Positions 9,539 through 17,284 of a stretch of DNA of 64,000 nt are shown piece by piece. The notes under the pieces are model-generated. The model was not told where the DNA came from, made no database searches, and was given only the letters and a program-made list of their open reading frames with translations. The stretch comes from Actinomyces bovis (GTDB taxonomy: Bacteria; Actinomycetota; Actinomycetes; Actinomycetales; Actinomycetaceae), in assembly GCF_900444995.1 (NCBI RefSeq), contig NZ_UAPQ01000001.1, forward strand, positions 248,001 to 312,000. The letters run 5' to 3'. A program made the translations under genes and the position numbers. Positions within the stretch are counted from its first letter, which is position 1. Each line of letters opens with the position of its first letter.

Positions 9539-10266
9539 GCCAGCCTGCGCTCGCCGTCACCAACCTAGCCGTGGACTTAGGTGGGCGGCAGGTCCTTCAC
9601 GACGTCGACCTGGCGGTCCATCCCGGTGAACTGGTGGGCTTAATCGGCCCTAATGGCGCTGGCAAAACCACCCTGCTGCGCGCTGTCCTGGGACTTACGC
9701 CCAAGCGGGGTGGAACGGTGCAGGTCGCTGGGCAGATCGGGTATGTGCCCCAGCGTCATGAGTTCGCCTGGGACTTCCCGATCAGCGTGCGCGACGCCGT
9801 ATTGGGCGCTGTCACCGTGCGCCTTGGACTGCTGCGACGCCCCCGCAAGGAGCACCATGTGGCGGTGGAACGCGCCTTACTGCGTGTAGGCATGGACAGC
9901 TTGGGGGCGCGTCCCGTGGGTGAGCTCTCCGGTGGCCAACGTCAACGAGTGCTGGTTGCCCGGGCGCTAGCCCTGAAGCCTGCCGTATTGCTGCTGGATG
10001 AGCCTTTTACAGGCCTGGACATGCCCACTCAGGAGCTGCTGATGGACCTGTTCAAAGACCTGGCAGCAGAGGGCTGCGCCGTGCTTATGACCACCCACGA
10101 TCTCATTGGCGCACGCGCCCAATGTGACCGCCTCTGCCTGGTAAATCGGACCGTAATCGCCGTCGGCACCCCTGCTGAGGTATCCGCTGCCGAGACCTGG
10201 ATCCGCACCTTCTCGGTACGCCCCGATAACCCCCTGCTCACCGCCCTAGGAGTGGCCGCGTGCTGA
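9535..10266 (+). CDS. Anchored-repeat ABC transporter ATP-binding protein
   Basis: This 243-residue ABC ATPase is of the metal-importer type (TIGR03771-like, ZnuC/MntB class). Walker A is GPNGAGKTT (about residue 39), the signature is LSGGQRQR, and Walker B is LLLDEPFTGLD, followed by a switch His in TTHD. A Q-loop occurs as YVPQRHEF. It powers uptake through the permease that follows. It overlaps the upstream gene by 4 bases and the permease gene by 7, so the three should be made together. Confidence 0.93.
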   Translation: MSQPALAVTNLAVDLGGRQVLHDVDLAVHPGELVGLIGPNGAGKTTLLRAVLGLTPKRGGTVQVAGQIGYVPQRHEFAWDFPISVRDAVLGAVTVRLGLLRRPRKEHHVAVERALLRVGMDSLGARPVGELSGGQRQRVLVARALALKPAVLLLDEPFTGLDMPTQELLMDLFKDLAAEGCAVLMTTHDLIGARAQCDRLCLVNRTVIAVGTPAEVSAAETWIRTFSVRPDNPLLTALGVAAC

Positions 10267-11144
10267 CCCCTATTGACTTCATCAACGACCTGTTCAACCC
10301 GGTGCTGTCCTTCTTACCGCGCGCCCTGCTCATGGCGGTGGTCTGTGCCCTGGTATGTGGGGTGGTTGGGGTGCATGTGGTTTTGCGCGGCATGGCTTTT
10401 ATTGGCGACGCCGTGGCTCACTCCGTCTTCCCCGGCCTGGCAGTGGCCTTCCTGGTATCGGGCTCCCTGGTATTAGGCGGGGCGGTGGCTGGGGTGGCCA
10501 CAGCCGTGCTGGTCGCCTTGCTAAGCCAGAATCGGCGCCTAAAAGAAGACTCTGTGATCGGGGTGCTGTTTGTGGGGGCCTTTGCGTTGGGCGTGGTGAT
10601 AATCGCCCGTGCCCCCGGTTATGCCGGCAGTTTGCAGGGCTTCTTGTTTGGGTCCATCACGGGGGTGCCAGCCTCCGATATCCCAGTGGCGCTGGGCGGG
10701 GGTGCCCTGGTGCTGGGGGCGCTGGCGCTGTTTCACCGGCCACTGGTGGCTGTGAGTCTGGACCGAGAAACTGCGCGCGCTGCCGGGCTGCCGGTGCTGG
10801 CTTTGGATGTGCTGCTCTACGTGGCGGTATCTCTGGCAGTGGTGATTTCCGTGCAGACCATTGGGAATGTGCTGGTGTTGGCGCTGCTGGTGACCCCGGC
10901 GGCCACCGCCCGGCTGCTGACTGACCGGCTGGGGAGCATGCTGGTGCTCGCCCCGGTTATCGGGGCTGGGGCCGGGGTATTTGGCTTGTACCTGTCATGG
11001 TCCGTGGACGTGCCCACCGGCGCCACCATCGTCTTGGTGCTCACGGTGGGCTTCGCTCTGGCCTGGCTGCTGGCCCCGCGGCATGGGCTCCTAGCCCGGT
11101 GGGTGGGGCGGCGGTTCTCTCCGGCTCAAGCGCTGCAGCCCTAA
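10260..11144 (+). CDS. Anchored-repeat ABC transporter permease
   Basis: This 294-residue, strongly hydrophobic protein is an ABC-3 family metal permease (ZnuB/TroC class, TIGR03770-like) with about eight membrane helices. It has the conserved Gly-rich RGMAFIGDAVAHSVFPG motif near residue 43 that contacts the ATPase. The start is the GTG at 10260, inside the end of the ATPase gene. It is the last gene of the operon, and a large hairpin lies 50 bases on. The metal is not certain; Zn or Mn fits the family. Confidence 0.92.
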   Translation: MLTPIDFINDLFNPVLSFLPRALLMAVVCALVCGVVGVHVVLRGMAFIGDAVAHSVFPGLAVAFLVSGSLVLGGAVAGVATAVLVALLSQNRRLKEDSVIGVLFVGAFALGVVIIARAPGYAGSLQGFLFGSITGVPASDIPVALGGGALVLGALALFHRPLVAVSLDRETARAAGLPVLALDVLLYVAVSLAVVISVQTIGNVLVLALLVTPAATARLLTDRLGSMLVLAPVIGAGAGVFGLYLSWSVDVPTGATIVLVLTVGFALAWLLAPRHGLLARWVGRRFSPAQALQP

Positions 11145-11194
11145 GGCGCACTGGGTGCCCCGGCGCTTAGTGTCCTACCCCTGGTGCAGTTGCT

Positions 11195-11237
11195 CTGGCG
11201 CCACCTGCGGGCCCTTGGGGCTTACAGGCGGCGCCAG
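11195..11237. terminator. Bidirectional hairpin between permease and rne
   Basis: Arms CTGGCGCC (11195-11202) and GGCGCCAG (11230-11237) pair perfectly. Beyond an A/C mismatch, CCTG and CAGG extend the stem, and the loop can fold again. It sits between two convergent genes, so it can end transcripts from both sides. There is no U tract. Confidence 0.6.
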
Positions 11238-11247
11238 GAGCTACCCT

Positions 11248-14025
11248 TTAGCGTTCCTTATGGGCCTGCTCGGCTGCGGCAGCAATCTGTGCGAGAGCAT
11301 CGCGGGTAGCTGCGCGGGCGGCGTCGTCTACCGGTTCGAGGACCTCAACGGTCTTATCCGCGCCGGAGCGTTTGCGACTGCTGGCAGGCGTCTCCTCCTG
11401 GCCCTTGCGGCCACGCCCACGCCCAGAACTACGGGCAGCGGAGGCGGACATATCAACCTGTTGGTTCTCCACCGGGTCTTCGTGGACGATAAAGCCTCGC
11501 CCGCCACAGCAGTCACAGGGAGTGGAGAAGGCCTCCACCAGGCCCTGTCCCACGCGCTTGCGGGTCATCTGGACCAGGCCGAGGCTGGTGACCTCGGTGA
11601 CCTGGTGGCGGGTGCGGTCCCGACTCAGGCACTCCACCAAGCGGCGGAGCACCAGATCTCGGTTGGCTTCCAGCACCATATCCACGAAGTCGATCACCAC
11701 CATGCCGCCGATATCGCGCAGGCGCAACTGGCGGACAATCTCCTCAGCGGCCTCAAGATTGTTGCGGGTGACCGTCTCCTCTAGGGTGCCGCCAGCGCCA
11801 CCGGTAAAACGTCCAGTGTTGACGTCAATAACGGTCATGGCTTCGGTGCGGTCAATGACGAGGGTGCCGCCGCTGGGTAGCCAGACCTTGCGGTCAAAGC
11901 CCTTGGCCAGCTGCTCATCCACTCGGTGGGCGGTAAAGACGTCATCTCGCTCCACCCAGTGGACCAGCCGGTCAGCCAGGTCTGGGGAAAGCTCAGTAAC
12001 GTACTCGCTGATGGTCGCCCAGGCTTCGGCGCCAGAGACGATAAGCGTCTTGAAGTCCTCGTTGAAGACGTCACGGACCACGCGCACGGCCAACTCAGGT
12101 TCACCCTTGAGCAGGACTGGAGCCTTGCCGGAGCCAGAAAGCACCTGCTTGGCCTTCTTGTCGATCGACTCCCACTGCTTGACTAGGCGCTGGACATCCG
12201 CCGCAAGCTGCTCCTCGCTAGCGCCCTCGGCGGCAGTGCGCACAATGACGCCGGCGTCGTCCGGAACGACTTTCCTGAGGATCTTCTTAAGGCGGGAGCG
12301 CTCGGTGTCGGGGAGCTTGCGGGAGATGCCGGTCATAGTGCCACCGGGGATTAGCACCAGATAGCGGCCGGCAAGGGTGACCTGGCTGGTCAGCCGGGCG
12401 CCCTTGTGACCGATGGGGTCCTTGGTGACCTGCACTAGCACGGTGTCGCCGCTGGAGAGCGCTTCCTCGATGCGGCGGGGCTTGCCTTCCATCCCGGCGG
12501 CATCCCAGTTGACCTCACCGGCGTAGAGCACAGCATTGCGGCCCTTGCCTAGGTCTACGAAGGCAGCCTCCATGGAAGGCAGGACGTTTTGCACGCGGCC
12601 GATATACACGTTGCCGACCATGGAGGTCTGCGTATGGCGGGCCACGTAGTGCTCCACCAGCAGCCCGTCCTCTAGAACAGCGATCTGGTTTAGGCCATCC
12701 TGCTCGCGCACGATCATCTGCCGGTCCACGGACTCACGGCGAGCCAGGAACTCAGACTCGGTGACGATGGGGCGACGGCGTCCGGCGGCGCGGCCTTCGC
12801 GGCGGCGCTGACGCTTGGCCTCCAGGCGGGTAGAGCCCTTGGGGGCGGCGATCTCATCGCGCAGGTCGCGGGATTCGGAGCGCTCTGAGCGGGTGCGGGT
12901 GCGACGGCGGCGCCGACGGCGGGAGGAGCCTTCGCTGGGCTCGGTGTCCTCCTCCTCGCTGGGCTCGGGCTCCGCCGCGGGCTCGTCTTCAGCTTCTTCG
13001 GCGGAGAGCTCGGTGGCCTCGTCTGAGCGGGTGCGGGAGCGGCGGCCGCGGCCACCGCGGCGACGCTTGCGTCCGGTGCGGCCTGTCTCCTCGGCGGCCT
13101 CCTCCGCAGCTTCCTCTAGGGAGTCTTCGGTCTCTGCATCTTCAGGGGCATCGTCGCTCACGGCGCGCTCGGGCTGCGCGGCTACCGGAGCCGCCTCGGG
13201 GGCCTGGGCGGCGGCGGTGACTTTGCGACGGCGGCGCTTAGCCGGAGCCGAAGCCTCCTCAGTCTCCACCGCGGTGGCGCTAACTTCAGAGTCTGCCTTC
13301 GCTGGGGCTTCCAGCTCTGGCTGCGTAGCTAAGGGAGCCGTCTCGGGGGCCTGGGTGGCGGCGGTCACCTTGCGACGGCGGCGCTTAGCACGGGCGGGGT
13401 CGGGGGCTTGGAATAGGAGGGAGGCGGCGGGCAGGCGCGGCTCCTCCTCAGGCTGCGCGGCGTCGTCGGTGTCCTCCTCCGGGGTCTCCGCCTCCGCTGC
13501 CTCTTCCAGCAACTCATCTTCCTCCAGCACCGGCTGCGCGGCGGTTACCGGTTCAGGGGCGGGAGCAGCTTCCGGGGCCTGGGTAGCGGCGGTGACTTTG
13601 CGACGGCGGCGCTTAGGCGCTGCAGGGACCTCTGCAGTCTGCTGCGCCTCGGCATAGTTCTCAGCAACTGGTTCCTTAACAGCTGATCCTGTCTCAGTTT
13701 GGTCTGCAGCGTCCACCGGCTCGGCGGGTGCCTCCTCGGCTTTAGCCGCAGCTTTCTTGCGGCTGCGGCGAGCCGGCTTCTTGACCGCTGGGACTTCAGT
13801 CTGTTCAGCGGCAGGCGCAGAGGTGGGGGCGTCGGTCTCCTGTGCGTCGCCAGCAGCTTCCTCTGGGAGTTTCTTGCCGCGGGCGGGCGCACTCTTCTTA
13901 GGAGTGGTTTGGGCAGCGGTCACCTTCCGACGGCGTCTGCTCGGGGCCGCTGGGGTGGTCTCCTCAGCTGCAGCCTCCGGGGCCTCGGTCGCGACGGCGG
14001 CGTCCTTCTCAATCTTGCGGGCCAT
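11248..14025 (-). CDS. rne: Ribonuclease E/G
   Basis: This 925-residue endoribonuclease of mRNA decay and rRNA processing has an actinobacterial layout. A ~400-residue disordered N-terminal half comes first, with acidic stretches and four copies of an RRRRKVTAA basic motif. The catalytic core follows: an S1-like domain (VGNVYIGRVQNVLPSMEAAF), the DNase I-like part with DVNTGRFTGGAGG, VVIDFVDM carrying the Mg-binding acidic residues, and a CDCCGGRGF zinc-link-like site. A short disordered tail ends it. In relatives rplU-rpmA follow directly; here the metal transporter cluster intervenes. The start is the ATG at 14025 with GGAGAG upstream. Confidence 0.95.
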   Translation of the reverse strand: MARKIEKDAAVATEAPEAAAEETTPAAPSRRRRKVTAAQTTPKKSAPARGKKLPEEAAGDAQETDAPTSAPAAEQTEVPAVKKPARRSRKKAAAKAEEAPAEPVDAADQTETGSAVKEPVAENYAEAQQTAEVPAAPKRRRRKVTAATQAPEAAPAPEPVTAAQPVLEEDELLEEAAEAETPEEDTDDAAQPEEEPRLPAASLLFQAPDPARAKRRRRKVTAATQAPETAPLATQPELEAPAKADSEVSATAVETEEASAPAKRRRRKVTAAAQAPEAAPVAAQPERAVSDDAPEDAETEDSLEEAAEEAAEETGRTGRKRRRGGRGRRSRTRSDEATELSAEEAEDEPAAEPEPSEEEDTEPSEGSSRRRRRRRTRTRSERSESRDLRDEIAAPKGSTRLEAKRQRRREGRAAGRRRPIVTESEFLARRESVDRQMIVREQDGLNQIAVLEDGLLVEHYVARHTQTSMVGNVYIGRVQNVLPSMEAAFVDLGKGRNAVLYAGEVNWDAAGMEGKPRRIEEALSSGDTVLVQVTKDPIGHKGARLTSQVTLAGRYLVLIPGGTMTGISRKLPDTERSRLKKILRKVVPDDAGVIVRTAAEGASEEQLAADVQRLVKQWESIDKKAKQVLSGSGKAPVLLKGEPELAVRVVRDVFNEDFKTLIVSGAEAWATISEYVTELSPDLADRLVHWVERDDVFTAHRVDEQLAKGFDRKVWLPSGGTLVIDRTEAMTVIDVNTGRFTGGAGGTLEETVTRNNLEAAEEIVRQLRLRDIGGMVVIDFVDMVLEANRDLVLRRLVECLSRDRTRHQVTEVTSLGLVQMTRKRVGQGLVEAFSTPCDCCGGRGFIVHEDPVENQQVDMSASAARSSGRGRGRKGQEETPASSRKRSGADKTVEVLEPVDDAARAATRDALAQIAAAAEQAHKER
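13199..13943. repeat. Four dispersed repeats inside the rne N-terminal region
   Basis: A block of about 45 bases coding (on the minus strand) for KRRRRKVTAA-x-QAPE recurs near 13199-13243, 13345-13390, 13573-13616 and, more diverged, 13911-13943. The first three are nearly identical in DNA. They encode Arg-rich patches separated by acidic linkers, likely RNA-binding elements that spread by duplication. Confidence 0.75.
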
Positions 14026-14386
14026 GCTTCAGGGCACTCTCCGGGCACCGTCACCACCGCCGTACCTGCGGGGATCTGATGCGGTTGTTCGCCCCTTGGG
14101 GCGGAAAGTCTGTGGGTGCGCTCCCTTGATGGAGCGACGGGCCGGGACGGCGTCTGCGCAACCGGGGACTGCGGCGACGCTTAAGCGGCGCAAGGTCCCC
14201 GACGGGATCGTCGGACTGGCTCGGACGCGGCAGCCCGGTACGGGGGGCCGCAACGCCATGCTGAGTATCGCATAAGCCGAGCTCTGATGACGCCAGGCAG
14301 CGACTGTGTTTCCATCTGCGCTGCGCCGTAGCAACCATGGGACCTTGATCCGTTACCCGATCGAGGCACATGCCGCATACACAACG
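14026..14386. other. Gene-free divergent region between rne and cydA
   Basis: No coding region I trust lies here; the open frames lack family features and ribosome sites. The region should hold the rne promoter and a long rne leader, a common site of RNase E self-regulation. No clear promoter for rne could be assigned by eye. Confidence 0.5.
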
Positions 14387-14415
14387 GAGACAAGCAGTCA
14401 GGAAAACCCTATACT
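14387..14415 (+). promoter_or_regulatory. Candidate cydA promoter
   Basis: GAGACA (14387-14392) and TATACT (14410-14415) are separated by 17 bases; the -10 is strong. It would start transcription near 14422, about 63 bases before the cydA ATG and immediately before the DosR-like box. Confidence 0.5.
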
Positions 14416-14423
14416 TGCCGGGA

Positions 14424-14443
14424 TTCGGGACCATCGTCCCGAA
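14424..14443 (+). promoter_or_regulatory. DosR/DevR-type box upstream of cydA
   Basis: TTCGGGACCATCGTCCCGAA matches the known mycobacterial DosR consensus TTSGGGACTWWAGTCCCSAA at all 16 positions outside the central four. The dyad extends outward to CCGGG and CCCGG (14418-14448), with one bulged A. TTATTTAT follows, so as RNA it could also act as a leader terminator. A DevS/DevR-like pair is encoded at the end of the same gene cluster. Confidence 0.7.
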
Positions 14444-14484
14444 CCCGGTTATTTATCCCATAAGCACTCTTGAAAGGGGCATCG

Positions 14485-15966
14485 ATGGCGCTCGCCCCAA
14501 TGGCGTTGGACTCCCTCGACCTTGCTCGGTGGCAGTTCGGCCTCACCACCGTCTACCACTTCATCCTCGTGCCTCTGACCATCGGCCTATCCCCGCTGGT
14601 CGCCTTGATGGAGCTCCGCTGGCTGCGGACCAAGAACGAGCAGTGGCTGCGGGCCACTAAGTTCTTTGGGAACATCCTCCTGATTAACTTCGCCCTCGGC
14701 GTCGCCACCGGCATCGTCCAGGAGTTCCAGTTCGGCATGAACTGGTCCGAGTACTCCCGCTTTGTCGGCAATATCTTCGGCGCACCACTAGCCTTCGAAG
14801 CCCTGCTGGCCTTCTTCATGGAGTCCACCTTCCTGGGCCTGTGGATCTTTGGCTGGGACCGACTGTCCCCCAAGCTCCATAACCTGAGCATGTGGATGGT
14901 GGCCCTGGGCACCAATATCTCTGCTTTCTTCATCCTGGCGGCAAACTCTTGGATGCAGCACCCCGTTGGCGCTGTCATCAACCCCACCACTGGCCGTGCT
15001 GAACTTGACGGCTTTGGTGGCTTCATCGAAGTGCTCACCAGCGAGCTTCTCATCACCACGGTCCTGCACGTGCTGAGCACCTCCTTCCTAGTTGCTGGCA
15101 CGGTCATCTTCGGCGTCTCCGTGTGGTGGATGGTTAAGGCCGCTGCAGCCAAGCAGGAGCAAGAAGCTCACGGGCTGTGGCGACGGATGGCTCACTTCGG
15201 CGCCGTCACCGTAATCGTGGCTGGACTGCTGGCCGTTGTCACCGGCCACACCCAGGGGCAGGTAGTCGTCGAGCAACAGCCCGCTAAAATGGCTGCGGCT
15301 GAGCTGCTCTGTGAAGGACAGGAAAGGGCCGGTTTCACCGTTGCCGCCTTTGGTAAGTGTGAGGACGGCTCTGCCATGCACCTCATCACTATTCCCGGCA
15401 TCTACTCCTTCATGGCCACCAATGACCCCAGTGCCAAGGTTATGGGACTCAAAGATGCACAAGCCATGTACGAGCAGCGCTATGGCGCTGGCAAGGACTA
15501 CACGCCTGACGAGATGACCACCTTCTGGAGCTTCCGCCTAATGATCGGTCTAGGCATGATCTCACTAGCTATTGGCTCGGTTGGTCTGTGGATGATTCGC
15601 AAGGGCAGGATTATCACCAGCCCCAGACTAGGCAAGCTCGCTCTATGGACCTTGCCACTTCCCTTCTTGGCAGCCACCTTCGGCTGGATTTTCACGGAGA
15701 TTGGCCGTCAGCCCTGGGTCGTGGCCCCCAACCTGGCGGACCCCATGTCGCAGGTCTATATGCGCACCGCTGACGGTGTCTCCACCGTTGTCTCCTCCCC
15801 CACCGTGCTCGCCTCCATGGTGCTGTTTACGCTCCTATACGCCGCGCTTGGCGTGGTCTGGTTCATGCTGCTGCGCCGTTACATCCGTGAAGGTGCGCAC
15901 GCCTCGGTGACTAAGGACAAGGCCACAGGCAAGTCCGAGAAGCACGTCCTTTCCTTCGAGTACTGA
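14485..15966 (+). CDS. cydA: Cytochrome bd ubiquinol oxidase subunit I
   Basis: This 493-residue integral membrane subunit carries the haems of the high-affinity quinol oxidase. Visible landmarks are the early haem-ligand His in TTVYHFILVPLT, the Glu-containing FFMESTFLGLWIFGWDRL helix, a second His in TTVLHVLSTSFL, and a short-type Q-loop near GQVVVEQQPAKM. I chose the ATG at 14485 (GAAAGGGG upstream) over an upstream TTG at 14470. It heads cydABDC. The oxidase lets the cell respire at low oxygen and resist NO and sulfide. Confidence 0.96.
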   Translation: MALAPMALDSLDLARWQFGLTTVYHFILVPLTIGLSPLVALMELRWLRTKNEQWLRATKFFGNILLINFALGVATGIVQEFQFGMNWSEYSRFVGNIFGAPLAFEALLAFFMESTFLGLWIFGWDRLSPKLHNLSMWMVALGTNISAFFILAANSWMQHPVGAVINPTTGRAELDGFGGFIEVLTSELLITTVLHVLSTSFLVAGTVIFGVSVWWMVKAAAAKQEQEAHGLWRRMAHFGAVTVIVAGLLAVVTGHTQGQVVVEQQPAKMAAAELLCEGQERAGFTVAAFGKCEDGSAMHLITIPGIYSFMATNDPSAKVMGLKDAQAMYEQRYGAGKDYTPDEMTTFWSFRLMIGLGMISLAIGSVGLWMIRKGRIITSPRLGKLALWTLPLPFLAATFGWIFTEIGRQPWVVAPNLADPMSQVYMRTADGVSTVVSSPTVLASMVLFTLLYAALGVVWFMLLRRYIREGAHASVTKDKATGKSEKHVLSFEY

Positions 15967-15986
15967 GCCGAGAGGAAGTACAAGAC

Positions 15987-17117
15987 ATGACATTCTCCAT
16001 TCTCTGGTTCATCTTGATCGCGGTCCTATGGATCGGCTACCTCACCCTTGAGGGCTTCGACTTTGGCGTCGGCATGCTGCTGCGCATCTTGGGCCGGGAT
16101 GAGCGTGAGCGCCGCGCCATGCTCTCCACCATTGGTCCCCACTGGGACGGCAACGAGGTCTGGCTGCTCACCGCTGGCGGCGCCACCTTCGCCGCCTTCC
16201 CAGAGTGGTACGGCACCCTTTTCTCAGGTGCTTACCTGGTCTTGTTCCTGATCCTGCTGTGCCTGATCGTGCGTATCTGCGCCTTGGAGTGGCGTGGCAA
16301 AATCAACTGCCAGACCTGGCGGGACCGTTGGGACTGGGCACACATAGTTTCAGCCTGGCTCCCCTCTATCCTTTGGGGCGCTGCCTTCGCCAACCTGGTC
16401 CAGGGCATGAAGATTGAGGTTGTGGAGACCGCCACTGGAGGCGTCATCAGCCCTGAAAAAGTGCCTGCTGACACGCTCTTGGCTGGCGCTTCTCACCAGC
16501 TCACCGGCGGCTTCTTCAGCTTGCTGACGCCCTTCACTGTGTTGGGTGGAGTGGTGACTTGCCTGCTGTTCCTCACGCACGGCGCGCTGTTCGTAGCGCT
16601 GAAGACGGCGGGCGAGCTGTCTGACCGGGCCAAGACTTTTGCTCAGAAATCTGCTCTAGCCTCCACCGCGGTTACAGCCGTATGGGCGCTGTGGGCGCAG
16701 CTGGCCTACTCGCCTAACGCTCTGGCCTGGCTACCACTCGTGCTGGCGGCGCTGTCTCTAATTGGCTCCCTGCTGTTGACACTGCAGGGTAAGGAGAAGC
16801 CCGCCTTCTGGCTGCACTTTGGCGGAATCGCCTTCGCTGTCGTGTTCGTTTTCGCCGCCATGGCCCCGAATGTCATGAAGTCCTCCATCAACTCGGCCTA
16901 CTCACTGACCATCCAGCAGGCAGCTTCTGCTGACATAACACTGAAGATCATGACCGTCGTGGCAGTGATCTTCGTGCCGATGGTGCTGGCCTACACCATC
17001 TGGGGCTACAAGGTCTTCTCCGCGCGCATCCACGCAGAAAAGATCGATCCCACAGTTGGGGGACTGCACCCCACCAAGATCCGGGATTCCAAGCAGCCTG
17101 CTACAGCCATGCACTGA
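15987..17117 (+). CDS. cydB: Cytochrome bd ubiquinol oxidase subunit II
   Basis: This 376-residue membrane partner of CydA has the conserved N-terminal GFDFGVGMLLR and WDGNEVWLLTAGGATFAAFPEWYG regions and about eight to nine membrane helices. A GAGAGGAAG ribosome site sits before the ATG, 20 bases after cydA. A strong hairpin follows the stop, so cydAB may be made in excess of cydDC. Confidence 0.96.
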   Translation: MTFSILWFILIAVLWIGYLTLEGFDFGVGMLLRILGRDERERRAMLSTIGPHWDGNEVWLLTAGGATFAAFPEWYGTLFSGAYLVLFLILLCLIVRICALEWRGKINCQTWRDRWDWAHIVSAWLPSILWGAAFANLVQGMKIEVVETATGGVISPEKVPADTLLAGASHQLTGGFFSLLTPFTVLGGVVTCLLFLTHGALFVALKTAGELSDRAKTFAQKSALASTAVTAVWALWAQLAYSPNALAWLPLVLAALSLIGSLLLTLQGKEKPAFWLHFGGIAFAVVFVFAAMAPNVMKSSINSAYSLTIQQAASADITLKIMTVVAVIFVPMVLAYTIWGYKVFSARIHAEKIDPTVGGLHPTKIRDSKQPATAMH

Positions 17118-17132
17118 GCTGCTGCACAACGG

Positions 17133-17171
17133 TTGAGGGCTGTGCCACCACCTGGGTGGCACAGCCCTCAA
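17133..17171 (+). terminator. Perfect 17-bp hairpin between cydB and cydD
   Basis: Arms TTGAGGGCTGTGCCACC (17133-17149) and its exact complement (17155-17171) enclose a 5-nt loop. There is no U tract. It can end or weaken transcription after cydAB, or stabilise the cydAB mRNA 3' end. Confidence 0.8.
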
Positions 17172-17284
17172 GCATCTCTGGACCAGGGGCGGGCAGTGCT
17201 GGCAGACCTAGAGCAGGCGGCGCTGATCCGCTGCGGCGGGCAGGTCGGATGGGACATAAGCCCCAGTCCCCTATCCTTGGGATT

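Noticed and set aside
12815-13657. Plus-strand 280-codon Ser/Ala/Arg frame antisense to rne
   Set aside because: It mirrors the repetitive rne N-terminal code; no start context or family match.
17251-17270. GGGAC and GTCCC halves near cydD as a second DosR box
   Set aside because: The halves are 10 bases apart, not 4, and the outer TTC/GAA bases are missing.
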